Positions 8,801-23,800 of a stretch of DNA of 64,000 bases are shown here, piece after piece. This DNA comes from Apostichopus japonicus. Lineage: Eukaryota > Echinodermata > Holothuroidea > Aspidochirotida > Stichopodidae. Under the pieces are notes generated by a model. That model was given only the letters and a program-made list of their open reading frames with translations. It was not told the DNA's origin and ran no database searches. The DNA is taken from positions 18,367,521 to 18,431,520 of the forward strand of contig NC_092562.1 in the NCBI RefSeq assembly GCF_037975245.1, read 5' to 3'. Made by a program: the position numbers and the translations under genes. Each line of letters opens with the position of its first letter. The stretch's first letter is position 1.

Positions 8801-11800
8801 AATGATCGAGACTCTCTTTTGCATCCGTGGTTCGAACCCCGGGTGATGACGTCTTTTGCCGATCTTTTACAGCAAGTGCCTACACGGGGAGCTGTAAGTA
8901 TTAGTTAATCCACCTAATATCTCAGTCCATACAGTGGCGCGATGGCTTGGCGCACTGTACGAGCTGATGATCGAGACTCTCTTTTGCATCCGTGGTTCGA
9001 ACCCCGGGTGATGACGTCTTTTGCCGATCTTTTACAGCAAGTGCCTACACGGGGAGCTGTAAGTATTAGTTAATCCACCTAATATCTCAGTCCATACAGT
9101 GGCGCGATGGCTTGGCGCACTGTACGAGCTGATGATCGAGACTCTCTTTTGCATCCGTGGTTCGAACCCCGGGTGATGACGTCTTTTACAGCAAGTGCCT
9201 ACACGGGGAGCTGTAAGTATTAGTTAATCCACCTAATATCTCAGTCCATACAGTGGCGCGATGGCTTGGCGCACTGTACGAGCTGATGATCGAGACTCTC
9301 TTTTGCATCCGTGGTTCGAACCCCGGGTGATGACGTCTTTTGCCGATCTTTTACAGCAAGTTCCTACACGGGGAGCTGTAAGTATTAGTTAATCCACCTA
9401 ATATCTCAGTCCATACAGTGGCGCGATGGCTTGGCGCACTGTACGAGCTGATGATCGAGACTCTCTTTTGCATCCGTGGTTCGAACCCCGGGTGATGACG
9501 TCTTTTACAGCAAGTGCCTACACGGGGAGCTGTAAGTATTAGTTAATCCACCTAATATCTCAGTCCATACAGTGGCGCGATGGCTTGGCGCACTGTACGA
9601 GCTGATGATCGAGACTCTCTTTTGCATCCGTGGTTCTAACCCCGGGTGATGACGTCTTTTACAGCAAGTGCCTACACGGGGAGCTGTAAGTATTAGTTAA
9701 TCCACCTAATATCTCAGTCCATACAGTGGCGCGATGGCTTGGCGCACTGTACGAGCTGATGATCGAGACTCTCTTTTGCATCCGTGGTTCGAACCCCGGG
9801 TGATGACGTCTTTTGCCGATCTTTTACAGCAAGTGCCTACACGGGGAGCTGTAAGTATTAGTTAATCCACCTAATATCTCAGTCCATACAGTGGCGCGAT
9901 GGCTTGGCGCAGTGTACGAGCTGATGATCGAGACTCTCTTTTGCATCCGTGGTTCGAACCCCGGGTGATGACGTCTTTTGCCGATCTTTTACAGCAAGTG
10001 TCTACACTGGGAGCTGTAAGTATTAGTTAATCCACCTAATATCTCAGTCCATACAGTGGCGCGATGGCTTGGCGCACTGTACGAGCTGATGATCGAGACT
10101 CTCTTTTGCATCCGTGGTTCGAACCCCGGGTGATGACGTCTTTTACAGCAAGTGCCTACACGGGGAGCTGTAAGTATTAGTTAATCCACATAATATCTCA
10201 GTCCATACAGTGGCGCGATGGCTTGGCGCACTATACGAGCTAATGATCGAGACTCTCTTTTGCATCCGTGGTTCGAACCCCGGGTGATGACGTCTTTTGC
10301 CGATCTTTTACAGCAAGTGCCTACACGGGGAGCTGTAAGTATTAGTTAATCCACCTAATATCTCAGTCCATACAGTGGCGCGATGGCTTGGCGCACTGTA
10401 CGAGCTGATGATCGAGACTCTCCTTTGCATCCGTGGTTCGAACCCCGGGTGATGACGTCTTTTACAGCAAGTGCCTACACGGGGAGCTGTAAGTATTAGT
10501 TAATCCACCTAATATCTCAGTCCATACAGTGGCGCGATGGCTTGGCGCACTGTACGAGCTGATGATCGAGACTCTCTTTTGCATCCGTGGTTCGAACCCC
10601 GGGTGATGACGTCTTTTACAGCAAGTGCCTACACGGGGAGCTGTAAGTATTAGTTAATCCACCTAATATCTCAGTCCATACAGTGGCGCGATGGCTTGGC
10701 GCACTGTACGAACTGATGATCGAGATTCTCTTTTGCATCCGTGGTTCGAACCCCGGGTGATGACGTCTTTTACAGCAAGTGCCTACACGGGGAGCTGTAA
10801 GTATTAGTTAATCCACCTAATATCTCAGTCCATACAGTGGCGCGATGGCTTGGCGCACTGTACGAGCTGATGATCGAGACTCTCTTTTGCATCCGTGGTT
10901 CGAACCCCGGGTGATGACGTCTTTTACAGCAAGTGCCTACGCGGGGAGCTGTAAGTATTAGTTAATCCACCTAATATCTCAGTCCATACAGTGGCGCGAT
11001 GGCTTGGCGCACTGTACGAGCTGATGATCGAGACTCTCTTTTGCATCCGTGGTTCGAACCCCGGGTGATGACGTCTTTTGCCGATCTTTTACAGCAAGTG
11101 CCTACACGGGGAGCTGTAAGTATTAGTTAATCCACCTAATATCTCAGTCCATACAGTGGCGCGATGGCTTGGCGCACTGTACGAGCTGATGATCGAGACT
11201 CTCTTTTGCATCCGTGGTTCGAACCCCGGGTGATGACGTCTTTTACAGCAAGTGCCTACACGGGGAGCTGTAAGTATTAGTTAATCCACCTAATATCTCA
11301 GTCCATACAGTGGCGCGATGGCTTGGCGCACTGTACGAGCTGATGATCGAGACTCTCTTTTGCATCCGTGGTTCGAACCCCGGGTGATGACGTCTTTTAC
11401 CGATCTTTTACAGCAAGTGCCTACACGGGGAGCTGTAAGTATTAGTTAATCCACCTAATATCTCAGTCCATACAGTGGCGTGATGGCTTGGCGCACTGTA
11501 CGAGCTGATGATCGAGATTCTCTTTTGCATCCGTGGTTCGAACCCCGGGTGATGACGTCTTTTGCCGATCTTTTACAGCAAGTGACTACACGGGGAGCTG
11601 TAAGTATTAGTTAATCCACCTAATATCTCAGTCCATACAGTGGCGCGATGGCTTGGCGCACTGTACGAGCTGATGATCGAGACTCTCTTTTGCATCCGTG
11701 GTTCGAACCCCGGGTGATGACGTCTTTTGCCGATCTTTTACAGCAAGTGCCTACACGGGGAGCTGTAAGTATTAGTTAATCCACCTAATATCTCAGTCCA

Positions 11801-14800
11801 TACAGTGGCGCGATGGCTTGGCGCACTGTACGAGCTGATGATCGAGACTCTCTTTTGCATCCGTGGTTCGAACCCCGGGTGATGACGTCTTTTGCCGATC
11901 TTTTACAGCAAGTGCCTACATGGGGAGCTGTAAGTATTAGTTAATCCACCTAATATCTCAGTCCATACAGTGGCGCGATGGCTTGGCGCACTGTACGAGC
12001 TGATGATCGAGACTCTCTTTTGCATCCGTGGTTCGAACCCCGGGTGATGACGTCTTTTACAGCAAGTGCCTACACGGGGAGCTGTAAGTATTAGTTAATC
12101 CACCTAATATCTCAGTCCATACAGTGGCGCGATGGCTTGGCGCACTGTACGAGCTGATGATCGAGACTCTCTTTTGCATCCGTGGTTCGAACCCCGGGTG
12201 ATGACGTCTTTTGCCGATCATTTACAGCAAGTGCCTACACGGGGAGCTGTAAGTATTAGTTAATCCACCTAATATCTCAGTCCATACAGTGGCGTGATGG
12301 CTTGGCGCACTGTACGAGCTGATGATCGAGATTCTCTTTTGCATCCGTGGTTCGAACCCCGGGTGATGACGTCTTTTGCCGATCTTTTACAGCAAGTGAC
12401 TACACGGGGAGCTGTAAGTATTAGTTAATCCACCTAATATCTCAGTCCATACAGTGGCGCGATGGCTTGGCGCACTGTACGAGCTGATGATCGAGACTCT
12501 CTTTTGCATCCGTGGTTCGAACCCCGGGTGATGACGTCTTTTGCCGATCTTTTACAGCAAGTGCCTACACGGGGAGCTGTAAGTATTAGTTAATCCACCT
12601 AATATCTCAGTCCATACAGTGGCGCGATGGCTTGGCGCACTGTACGAGCTGATGATCGAGACTCTCTTTTGCATCCGTGGTTCGAACCCCGGGTGATGAC
12701 GTCTTTTGCCGATCTTTTACAGCAAGTGCCTACATGGGGAGCTGTAAGTATTAGTTAATCCACCTAATATCTCAGTCCATACAGTGGCGCGATGGCTTGG
12801 CGCACTGTACGAGCTGATGATCGAGACTCTCTTTTGCATCCGTGGTTCGAACCCCGGGTGATGACGTCTTTTACAGCAAGTGCCTACACGGGGAGCTGTA
12901 AGTATTAGTTAATCCACCTAATATCTCAGTCCATACAGTGGCGCGATGGCTTGGCGCACTGTACGAGCTGATGATCGAGACTCTCTTTTGCATCCGTGGT
13001 TCGAACCCCGGGTGATGACGTCTTTTGCCGATCATTTACAGCAAGTGCCTACACGGGGAGCTGTAAGTATTAGTTAATCCACCTAATATCTCAGTCCATA
13101 CAGTGGCGCGATGGCTTGGCGCACTGTACGAGCTGATGATCGAGACTCTCTTTTGCATCCGTGGTTCGAACCCCGGGTGATGACGTCTTTTACAGCAAGT
13201 GCCTACACGGGGAGCTGTAAGTATTAGTTAATCCACCTAATATCTCAGTCCATACAGTGGCGCGATGGCTTGGCGCACTGTACGAGCTGATGATCGAGAC
13301 TCTCTTTTGCATCCGTGGTTCTAACCCCGGGTGATGACGTCTTTTACAGCAAGTGCCTACACGGGGAGCTGTAAGTATTAGTTAATCCACCTAATATCTC
13401 AGTCCATACAGTGGCGCGATGGCTTGGCGCACTGTACGAGCTGATGATCGAGACTCTCTTTTGCATCCGTGGTTCGAACCCCGGGTGATGACGTCTTTTG
13501 CCGATCTTTTACAGCAAGTGCCTACACGGGGAGCTGTAAGTATTAGTTAATCCACCTAATATCTCAGTCCATACAGTGGCGCGATGGCTTGGCGCAGTGT
13601 ACGAGCTGATGATCGAGACTCTCTTTTGCATCCGTGGTTCGAACCCCGGGTGATGACGTCTTTTGCCGATCTTTTACAGCAAGTGTCTACACTGGGAGCT
13701 GTAAGTATTAGTTAATCCACCTAATATCTCAGTCCATACAGTGGCGCGATGGCTTGGCGCACTGTACGAGCTGATGATCGAGACTCTCTTTTGCATCCGT
13801 GGTTCGAACCCCGGGTGATGACGTCTTTTACAGCAAGTGCCTACACGGGGAGCTGTAAGTATTAGTTAATCCACCTAATATCTCAGTCCATACAGTGGCG
13901 CGATGGCTTGGCGCACTATACGAGCTAATGATCGAGACTCTCTTTTGCATCCGTGGTTCGAACCCCGGGTGATGACGTCTTTTGCCGATCTTTTACAGCA
14001 AGTGCCTACACGGGGAGCTGTAAGTATTAGTTAATCCACCTAATATCTCAGTCCATACAGTGGCGCGATGGCTTGGCGCACTGTACGAGCTGATGATCAA
14101 GACTCTCTTTTGCATCCGTGGTTCGAACCCCGGGTGATGACGTCTTTTGCCGATCTTTTACAGCAAGTGCCTACATGGGGAGCTGTAAGTATTAGTTAAT
14201 CCACCTAATATCTCAGTCCATACAGTGGCGCGATGGCTTGGCGCACTGTACGAGCTGATGATCGAGACTCTCTTTTGCATCCGTGGTTCGAACCCCGGGT
14301 GATGACGTCTTTTACAGCAAGTGCCTACACGGGGAGCTGTAAGTATTAGTTAATCCACCTAATATCTCAGTCCATACAGTGGCGCGATGGCTTGGCGCAC
14401 TGTACGAGCTGATGATCGAGACTCTCTTTTGCATCCGTGGTTCGAACCCCGGGTGATGACGTCTTTTGCCGATCTTTTACAGCAAGTGCCTACACGGGGA
14501 GCTGTAAGTATTAGTTAATCCACCTAATATCTCAGTCCATACAGTGGCGCGATGGCTTGGCGCACTGTACGAGCTGATGATCGAGACTCTCTTTTGCATC
14601 CGTGGTTCGAACCCCGGGTGATGACGTCTTTTACAGCAAGTGCCTACACGGGGAGCTGTAAGTATTAGTTAATCCACCTAATATCTCAGTCCATACAGTG
14701 GCGCGATGGCTTGGCGCACTGTACGAACTGATGATCGAGATTCTCTTTTGCATCCGTGGTTCGAACCCCGGGTGATGACGTCTTTTACAGCAAGTGCCTA

Positions 14801-17800
14801 CACGGGGAGCTGTAAGTATTAGTTAATCCACCTAATATCTCAGTCCATACAGTGGCGCGATGGCTTGGCGCACTGTACGAGCTGATGATCGAGACTCTCT
14901 TTTGCATCCGTGGTTCGAACCCCGGGTGATGACGTCTTTTACAGCAAGTGCCTACGCGGGGAGCTGTAAGTATTAGTTAATCCACCTAATATCTCAGTCC
15001 ATACAGTGGCGCGATGGCTTGGCGCACTATACGAGCTAATGATCGAGACTCTCTTTTGCATCCGTGGTTCGAACCCCGGGTGATGACGTCTTTTGCCGAT
15101 CTTTTACAGCAATTGCCTACACGGGGAGCGGTAAGTATTAGTTAATCCACCTAATATCTCAGTCCATACAGTGGCGCGATGGCTTGGCGCACTGTACGAG
15201 CTGATGATCGAGACTCTCTTTTGCATCCGTGGTTCGAACCCCGGGTGATGACGTCTTTTGCCGATCTTTTACAGCAAGTGCCTACACGGGGAGCTGTAAG
15301 TATTAGTTAATCCACCTAATATCTCAGTCCATACAGTGGCGCGATGGCTTGGCGCACTGTACGAGCTGATGATCGAGACTCTCTTTTGCATCCGTGGTTC
15401 GAACCCCGGGTGATGACCTCTTTTGCCGATATTTTACAGCAAGTGCCTACACGGGGAGCTGTAAGTATTAGTTAATCCACCTAATATCTCAGTCCATACA
15501 GTGGCGCGATGGCTTGGCGCACTGTACGAGCTGATGATCGAGACTCTCTTTTGCATCCGTGGTTCGAACCCCGGGTGATGACCTCTTTTGCCGATCTTTT
15601 ACAGGAAGTGCCTACACGGGGAGCTGTAAGTATTAGTTAATCCACCTAATATCTCAGTCCATACAGTGGCGCGATGGCTTGGCGCACTGTACGAGCTGAT
15701 GATCGAGACTCTCTTTTGCATCCGTGGTTCGAACCCCGGGTGATGACGTCTTTTACAGCAAGTGCCTACATGGGGAGCTGTAAGTATTAGTTAATCCACC
15801 TAATATCTCAGTCCAAACAGTGGCGCGATGGCTTGGCGCACTGTACGATCTGATGATCGAGACTCTCTTTTGCATCCGTGGTTCGAACCCCGGGTGATGA
15901 CGTCTTTTGCCGATCTTTTACAGCAAGTGCCTACACGGGGAGCTGTAAGTATTAGTTAATCCACCTAATATCTCAGTCCATACAGTGGCGCGATGGCTTG
16001 GCGCACTGTACGAGCTGATGATCGAGACTCTCTTTTGCATCCGTGGTTCGAACCCCGGGTGATGACCTCTTTTGCCGATATTTTACAGCAAGTGCCTACA
16101 CGGGGAGCTGTAAGTATTAGTTAATCCACCTAATATCTCAGTCCATACAGTGGCGCGATGGCTTGGCGCACTGTACGAGCTGATGATCGAGACTCTCTTT
16201 TGCATCCGTGGTTCGAACCCCGGGTGATGACCTCTTTTGCCGATCTTTTACAGCAAGTGCCTACACGGGGAGCTGTAAGTATTAGTTAATCCACCTAATA
16301 TCTCAGTCCATACAGTGGCGCGATGGCTTGGCGCACTGTACGAGCTGATGATCGAGACTCTCTTTTGCATCCGTGGTTCGAACCCCGGGTGATGACGTCT
16401 TTTGCCGATCTTTTACAGCAAGTGCCTACACGGGGAGCTGTAAGTATTAGTTAATCCACCTAATATCTCAGTCCATACAGTGGCGCGATGGCTTGGCGCA
16501 CTGTACGAGCTGATGATCGAGACTCTCTTTTGCATCCGTGGTTCGAACCCCGGGTGATGACGTCTTTTGCCGATCTTTTACAGCAAGTGCCTACACGGGG
16601 ATCTGTAAGTATTAGTTAATCCACCTAATATCTCAGTCCATACAGTGGCGCGATGGCTTGGCGCACTATACGAGCTAATGATCGAGACTCTCTTTTGCAT
16701 CCGTGGTTCGAACCCCGGGTGATGACGTCTTTTGCCGATCTTTTACAGCAAGTGCCTACACGGGGAGCTGTAAGTATTAGTTAATCCACCTAATATCTCA
16801 GTCCATACAGTGGCGCGATGGCTTGGCGCACTGTACGAGCTGATGATCGAGACTCTCTTTTGCATCCGTGGTTCGAACCCCGGGTGATGACGTCTTTTAC
16901 AGCAAGTGCCTACACGGGGAGCTGTAAGTATTAGTTAATCCACCTAATATCTCAGTCCATACAGTGGCGCGATGGCTTGGCGCACTGTACGAGCTGATGA
17001 TCGAGACTCTCTTTTGCATCCGTGGTTCGAACCCCGGGTGATGACGTCTTTTGCCGATCTTTTACAGCAAGTGCCTACACGGGGAGCTGTAAGTATTAGT
17101 TAATCCACCTAATATCTCAGTCCATACAGTGGCGCTATGGCTTGGCGCACTGTACGAGCTGATGATCGAGACTCTCTTTTGCATCCGTGGTTCGAACCCC
17201 GGGTGATGACGTCTTTTACAGCAAGTGCCTACACGGGGAGCTGTAAGTATTAGTTAATCCACCTAATATCTCAGTCCATACAGTGGCGCGATGGCTTGGC
17301 GCACTGTACGAGATGATGATCGAGACTCTCTTTTGCATCCGTGGTTCGAACCCCGGGTGATGACGTCTTTTGCCGATCTTTTACAGCAAGTGCCTACACG
17401 GGGAGCTGTAAGTATTAGTTAATCCACCTAATATCTCAGTCCATACAGTGGCGTGATGGCTTGGCGCACTGTACGAGCTGATGATCGAGACTCTCTTTTG
17501 CATCCGTGGTTCGAACCCCGGGTGATGACGTCTTTTGCCGATCTTTTACAGCAAGTGCCTACACGGGGAGCTGTAAGTATTAGTTAATCCACCTAATATC
17601 TCAGTCCATACAGTGGCGCGATGGCTTGGCGCACTGTGCGAGCTGATGATCGAGACTCTCTTTTGCATCCGTGGTTCGAACCCCGGGTGATGACGTCTTT
17701 TGCCGATCTTTTACAGCAAGTGCCTACACGGGGATCTGTAAGTATTAGTTAATCCACCTAATATCTCAGTCCATACAGTGGCGCGATGGCTTGGCGCACT

Positions 17801-20800
17801 ATACGAGCTAATGATCGAGACTCTCTTTTGCATCCGTGGTTCGAACCCCGGGTGATGACGTCTTTTGCCGATCTTTTACAGCAAGTGCCTACACGGGGAG
17901 CTGTAAGTATTAGTTAATCCACCTAATATCTCAGTCCATACAGTGGCGCGATGGCTTGGCGCACTGTACGAGCTGATGATCGAGACTCTCTTTTGCATCC
18001 GTGGTTCGAACCCCGGGTGATGACGTCTTTTACAGCAAGTGCCTACACGGGGAGCTGTAAGTATTAGTTAATCCACCTAATATCTCAGTCCATACAGTGG
18101 CGCGATGGCTTGGCGCACTGTACGAGCTGATGATCGAGACTCTCTTTTGCATCCGTGGTTCGAACCCCGGGTGATGACGTCTTTTGCCGATCTTTTACAG
18201 CAAGTGCCTACACGGGGAGCTGTAAGTATTAGTTAATCCACCTAATATCTCAGTCCATACAGTGGCGCTATGGCTTGGCGCACTGTACGAGCTGATGATC
18301 GAGACTCTCTTTTGCATCCGTGGTTCGAACCCCGGGTGATGACGTCTTTTACAGCAAGTGCCTACACGGGGAGCTGTAAGTATTAGTTAATCCACCTAAT
18401 ATCTCAGTCCATACAGTGGCGCGATGGCTTGGCGCACTGTACGAGATGATGATCGAGACTCTCTTTTGCATCCGTGGTTCGAACCCCGGGTGATGACGTC
18501 TTTTGCCGATCTTTTACAGCAAGTGCCTACACGGGGAGCTGTAAGTATTAGTTAATCCACCTAATATCTCAGTCCATACAGTGGCGCGATGGCTTGGCGC
18601 ACTGTACGAGCTGATGATCGAGACTCTCTTTTGCATCCGTGGTTCGAACCCCGGGTGATGACGTCTTTTGCCGATCTTTTACAGCAAGTGCCTACACGGG
18701 GAGCTGTAAGTATTAGTTAATCCACCTAATATCTCAGTCCATACAGTGGCGCGATGGCTTGGCGCACTGTGCGAGCTGATGATCGAGACTCTCTTTTGCA
18801 TCCGTGGTTCGAACCCCGGGTGATGACGTCTTTTGCCGATCTTGTACAGCAAGTGCCTACACGGGGAGCTGTAAGTATTAGTTAATCCACCTAATATATC
18901 AGTCCATACAGTGGCGCGATGGCTTGGCGCACTGTACGAGCTGATGATCGAGACTCTCTTTTGCATCCGTGGTTCGAACCCCGGGTGATGACCTCTTTTG
19001 CCGATATTTTACAGCAAGTGCCTACACGGGGAGCTGTAAGTATTAGTTAATCCACCTAATATCTCAGTCCATACAGTGGCGTGATGGCTTGGCGCACTGT
19101 ACGAGCTGATGATCGAGACTCTCTTTTGCATCCGTGGTTCGAACCCCGGGTGATGACGTCTTTTGCCGATCTTTTACAGCAAGTGCCTACACGGGGAGCT
19201 GTAAGTATTAGTTAATCCACCTAATATCTCAGTCCATACAGTGGCGCGATGGCTTGGCGCACTGTACGAGCTGATGATCGAGACTCTCTTTTGCATCCGT
19301 GGTTCGAACCCCGGGTGATGACGTCTTTTACAGCAAGTGCCTACACGGGGAGCTGTAAGTATTAGTTAATCCACCTAATATCTCAGTCCATACAGTGGCG
19401 CGATGGCTTGGCGCACTGTACGAGCTGATGATCGAGACTCTCTTTTGCATCCGTGGTTCGAACCCCGGGTGATGACGTCTTTTGCCGATCTTTTACAGCA
19501 AGTGCCTACACGGGGAGCTGTAAGTATTAGTTAATCCACCTAATATCTCAGTCCATACAGTGGCGCGATGGCTTGGCGCAGTGTACGAGCTGATGATCGA
19601 GACTCTCTTTTGCATCCGTGGTTCGAACCCCGGGTGATGACGTCTTTTGCCGATCTTTTACAGCAAGTGTCTACACTGGGAGCTGTAAGTATTAGTTAAT
19701 CCACCTAATATCTCAGTCCATACAGTGGCGCGATGTCTTGGCGCACTGTACGAGCTGATGATCGAGACTCTCTTTTGCATCCGTGGTTCGAACCCCGGGT
19801 GATGACGTCTTTTACAGCAAGTGCCTACACGGGGAGCTGTAAGTATTAGTTAATCCACCTAATATCTCAGTCCATACAGTGGCGCGATGGCTTGGCGCAC
19901 TATACGAGCTAATGATCGAGACTCTCTTTTGCATCCGTGGTTCGAACCCCGGGTGATGACGTCTTTTGCCGATCTTTTACAGCAAGTGCCTACACGGGGA
20001 GCTGTAAGTATTAGTTAATCCACCTAATATCTCAGTCCATACAGTGGCGCGATGGCTTGGCGCACTGTACGAGCTGATGATCGAGACTCTCTTTTGCATC
20101 CGTGGTTCGAACCCCGGGTGATGACGTCTTTTACAGCAAGTGCCTACACGGGGAGCTGTAAGTATTAGTTAATCCACCTAATATCTCAGTCCATACAGTG
20201 GCGCGATGGCTTGGCGCACTGTACGAGCTGATGATCGAGACTCTCTTTTGCATCCGTGGTTCGAACCCCGGGTGATGACGTCTTTTGCCGATCTTTTACA
20301 GCAAGTGCCTACACGGGGAGCTGTAAGTATTAGTTAATCCACCTAATATCTCAGTCCATACAGTGGCGCTATGGCTTGGCGCACTGTACGAGCTGATGAT
20401 CGAGACTCTCTATTGCATCCGTGGTTCGAACCCCGGGTGATGACGTCTTTTACAGCAAGTGCCTACACGGGGAGCTGTAAGTATTAGTTAATCCACCTAA
20501 TATCTCAGTCCATACAGTGGCGCGATGGCTTGGCGCACTGTACGAGCTGATGATCGAGACTCTCTTTTGCATCCGTGGTTCGAACCCCGGGTGATGACGT
20601 CTTTTGCCGATCTTTTACAGCAAGTGCCTACACGGGGAGCTGTAAGTATTAGTTAATCCACCTAATATCTCAGTCCATACAGTGGCGTGATGGCTTGGCG
20701 CACTGTACGAGCTGATGATCGAGACTCTCTTTTGCATCCGTGGTTCGAACCCCGGGTGATGACGTCTTTTACAGCAAGTGCCTACACGGGGAGCTGTAAG

Positions 20801-23800
20801 TATTAGTTAATCCACCTAATATCTCAGTCCATACAGTGGCGCGATGGCTTGGCGCACTGTACGAGCTCATGATCGAGACTCTCTTTTGCATCCGTGGTTC
20901 GAACCCCGGGTGATGACGTCTTTTGCCGATCTTTTACAGCAAGTGCCTACACGGGGAGCTGTAAGTATTAGTTAATCCACCTAATATCTCAGTCCATACA
21001 GTGGCGTGATGGCTTGGCGCACTGTACGAGCTGATGATCGAGACTCTCTTTTGCATCCGTGGTTCGAACCCCGGGTGATGACGTCTTTTGCCGATCTTTT
21101 ACAGCAAGTGCCTACACGGGGAGCTGTAAGTATTAGTTAATCCACCTAATATCTCAGTCCATACAGTGGCGCGATGGCTTGGCGCACTGTGCGAGCTGAT
21201 GATCGAGACTCTCTTTTGCATCCGTGGTTCGAACCCCGGGTGATGACGTCTTTTGCCGATCTTGTACAGCAAGTGCCTACACGGGGAGCTGTAAGTATTA
21301 GTTAATCCACCTAATATATCAGTCCATACAGTGGCGCGATGGCTTGGCGCACTGTACGAGCTGATGATCGAGACTCTCTTTTGCATCAGTGGTTCGAACC
21401 CCGGGTGATGACCTCTTTTGCCGATATTTTACAGCAAGTGCCTACACGGGGAGCTGTAAGTATTAGTTAATCCACCTAATATCTCAGTCCATACAGTGGC
21501 GCGATGGCTTGGCGCACTGTACGAGCTGATGATCGAGACTCTCTTTTGCATCCGTGGTTCGAACCCCGGGTGATGACGTCTTTTGCCGATCTTTTACAGC
21601 AAGTGCCTACACGGGGAGCTGTAAGTATTAGTTAATCCACCTAATATCTCAGTCCATACAGTGGCGCGATGGCTTGGCGCACTGTACGAGCTGATGATCG
21701 AGACTCTCTTTTGCATCCGTGGTTCGAACCCCGGGTGATGACGTCTTTTGCCGATCTTTTACAGCAAGTGCCTACATGGGGAGCTGTAAGTATTAGTTAA
21801 TCCACCTAATATCTCAGTCCATACAGTGGCGCGATGGCTTGGCGCACTGTACGAGCTGATGATCGAGACTCTCTTTTGCATCCGTGGTTCGAACCCCGGG
21901 TGATGACGTCTTTTACAGCAAGTGCCTACACGGGGAGCTGTAAGTATTAGTTAATCCACCTAATATCTCAGTCCATACAGTGGCGCGATGGCTTGGCGCA
22001 CTGTACGAGCTGATGATCGAGACTCTCTTTTGCATCCGTGGTTCGAACCCCGGGTGATGACGTCTTTTGCCGATCTTTTACAGCAAGTGCCTACACGGGG
22101 AGCTGTAAGTATTAGTTAATCCACCTAATATCTCAGTCCATACAGTGGCGCGATGGCTTGGCGCACTGTACGAGCTGATGATCGAGACTCTCTTTTGCAT
22201 CCGTGGTTCGAACCCCGGGTGATGACGTCTTTTACAGCAAGTGCCTACACGGGGAGCTGTAAGTATTAGTTAATCCACCTAATATCTCAGTCCATACAGT
22301 GGCGCGATGGCTTGGCGCACTGTACGAGCTGATGATCGAGACTCTCTTTTGCATCCGTGGTTCTAACCCCGGGTGATGACGTCTTTTACAGCAAGTGCCT
22401 ACACGGGGAGCTGTAAGTATTAGTTAATCCACCTAATATCTCAGTCCATACAGTGGCGCGATGGCTTGGCGCACTGTACGAGCTGATGATCGAGACTCTC
22501 TTTTGCATCCGTGGTTCGAACCCCGGGTGATGACGTCTTTTGCCGATCTTTTACAGCAAGTGCCTACACCGGGAGCTGTAAGTATTAGTTAATCCACCTA
22601 ATATCTCAGTCCATACAGTGGCGCGATGACTTGGCGCACTGTACGAGCTGATGATCGAGACTCTCTTTTGCATCCGTGGTTCGAACCCCGGGTGATGACG
22701 TCTTTTGCCGATCTTTTACAGCAAGTGTCTACACTGGGAGCTGTAAGTATTAGTTAATCCACCTAATATCTCAGTCCATACAGTGGCGCGATGTCTTGGC
22801 GCACTGTACGAGCTGATGATCGAGACTCTCTTTTGCATCCGTGGTTCGAACCCCGGGTGATGACGTCTTTTACAGCAAGTGCCTACACGGGGAGCTGTAA
22901 GTATTAGTTAATCCACCTAATATCTCAGTCCATACAGTGGCGCGATGGCTTGGCGCACTATACGAGCTAATGATCGAGACTCTCTTTTGCATCCGTGGTT
23001 CGAACCCCGGGTGATGACGTCTTTTGCCGATCTTTTACAGCAAGTGCCTACACGGGGAGCTGTAAGTATTAGTTAATCCACCTAATATCTCAGTCCATAC
23101 AGTGGCGCGATGGCTTGGCGCACTGTACGAGCTGATGATCGAGACTCTCTTTTGCATCCGTGGTTCGAACCCCGGGTGATGACGTCTTTTACAGCAAGTG
23201 CCTACACGGGGAGCTGTAAGTATTAGTTAATCCACCTAATATCTCAGTCCATACAGTGGCGCGATGGCTTGGCGCACTGTACGAGCTGATGATCGAGACT
23301 CTCTTTTGCATCCGTGGTTCGAACCCCGGGTGATGACGTCTTTTACAGCAAGTGCCTACACGGGGAGCTGTAAGTATTAGTTAATCCACCTAATATCTCA
23401 GTCCATACAGTGGCGCGATGGCTTGGCGCACTGTACGAACTGATGATCGAGATTCTCTTTTGCATCCGTGGTTCGAACCCCGGGTGATGACGTCTTTTAC
23501 AGCAATTGCCTACACGGGGAGCTGTAAGTATTAGTTAATCCACCTAATATCTCAGTCCATACAGTGGCGCGATGGCTTGGCGCACTGTACGAGCTGATGA
23601 TCGAGACTCTCTTTTGCATCCGTGGTTCGAACCCCGGGTGATGACGTCTTTTACAGCAAGTGCCTACGCGGGGAGCTGTAAGTATTAGTTAATCCACCTA
23701 ATATCTCAGTCCATACAGTGGCGCGATGGCTTGGCGCACTATACGAGCTAATGATCGAGACTCTCTTTTGCATCCGTGGTTCGAACCCCGGGTGATGACG

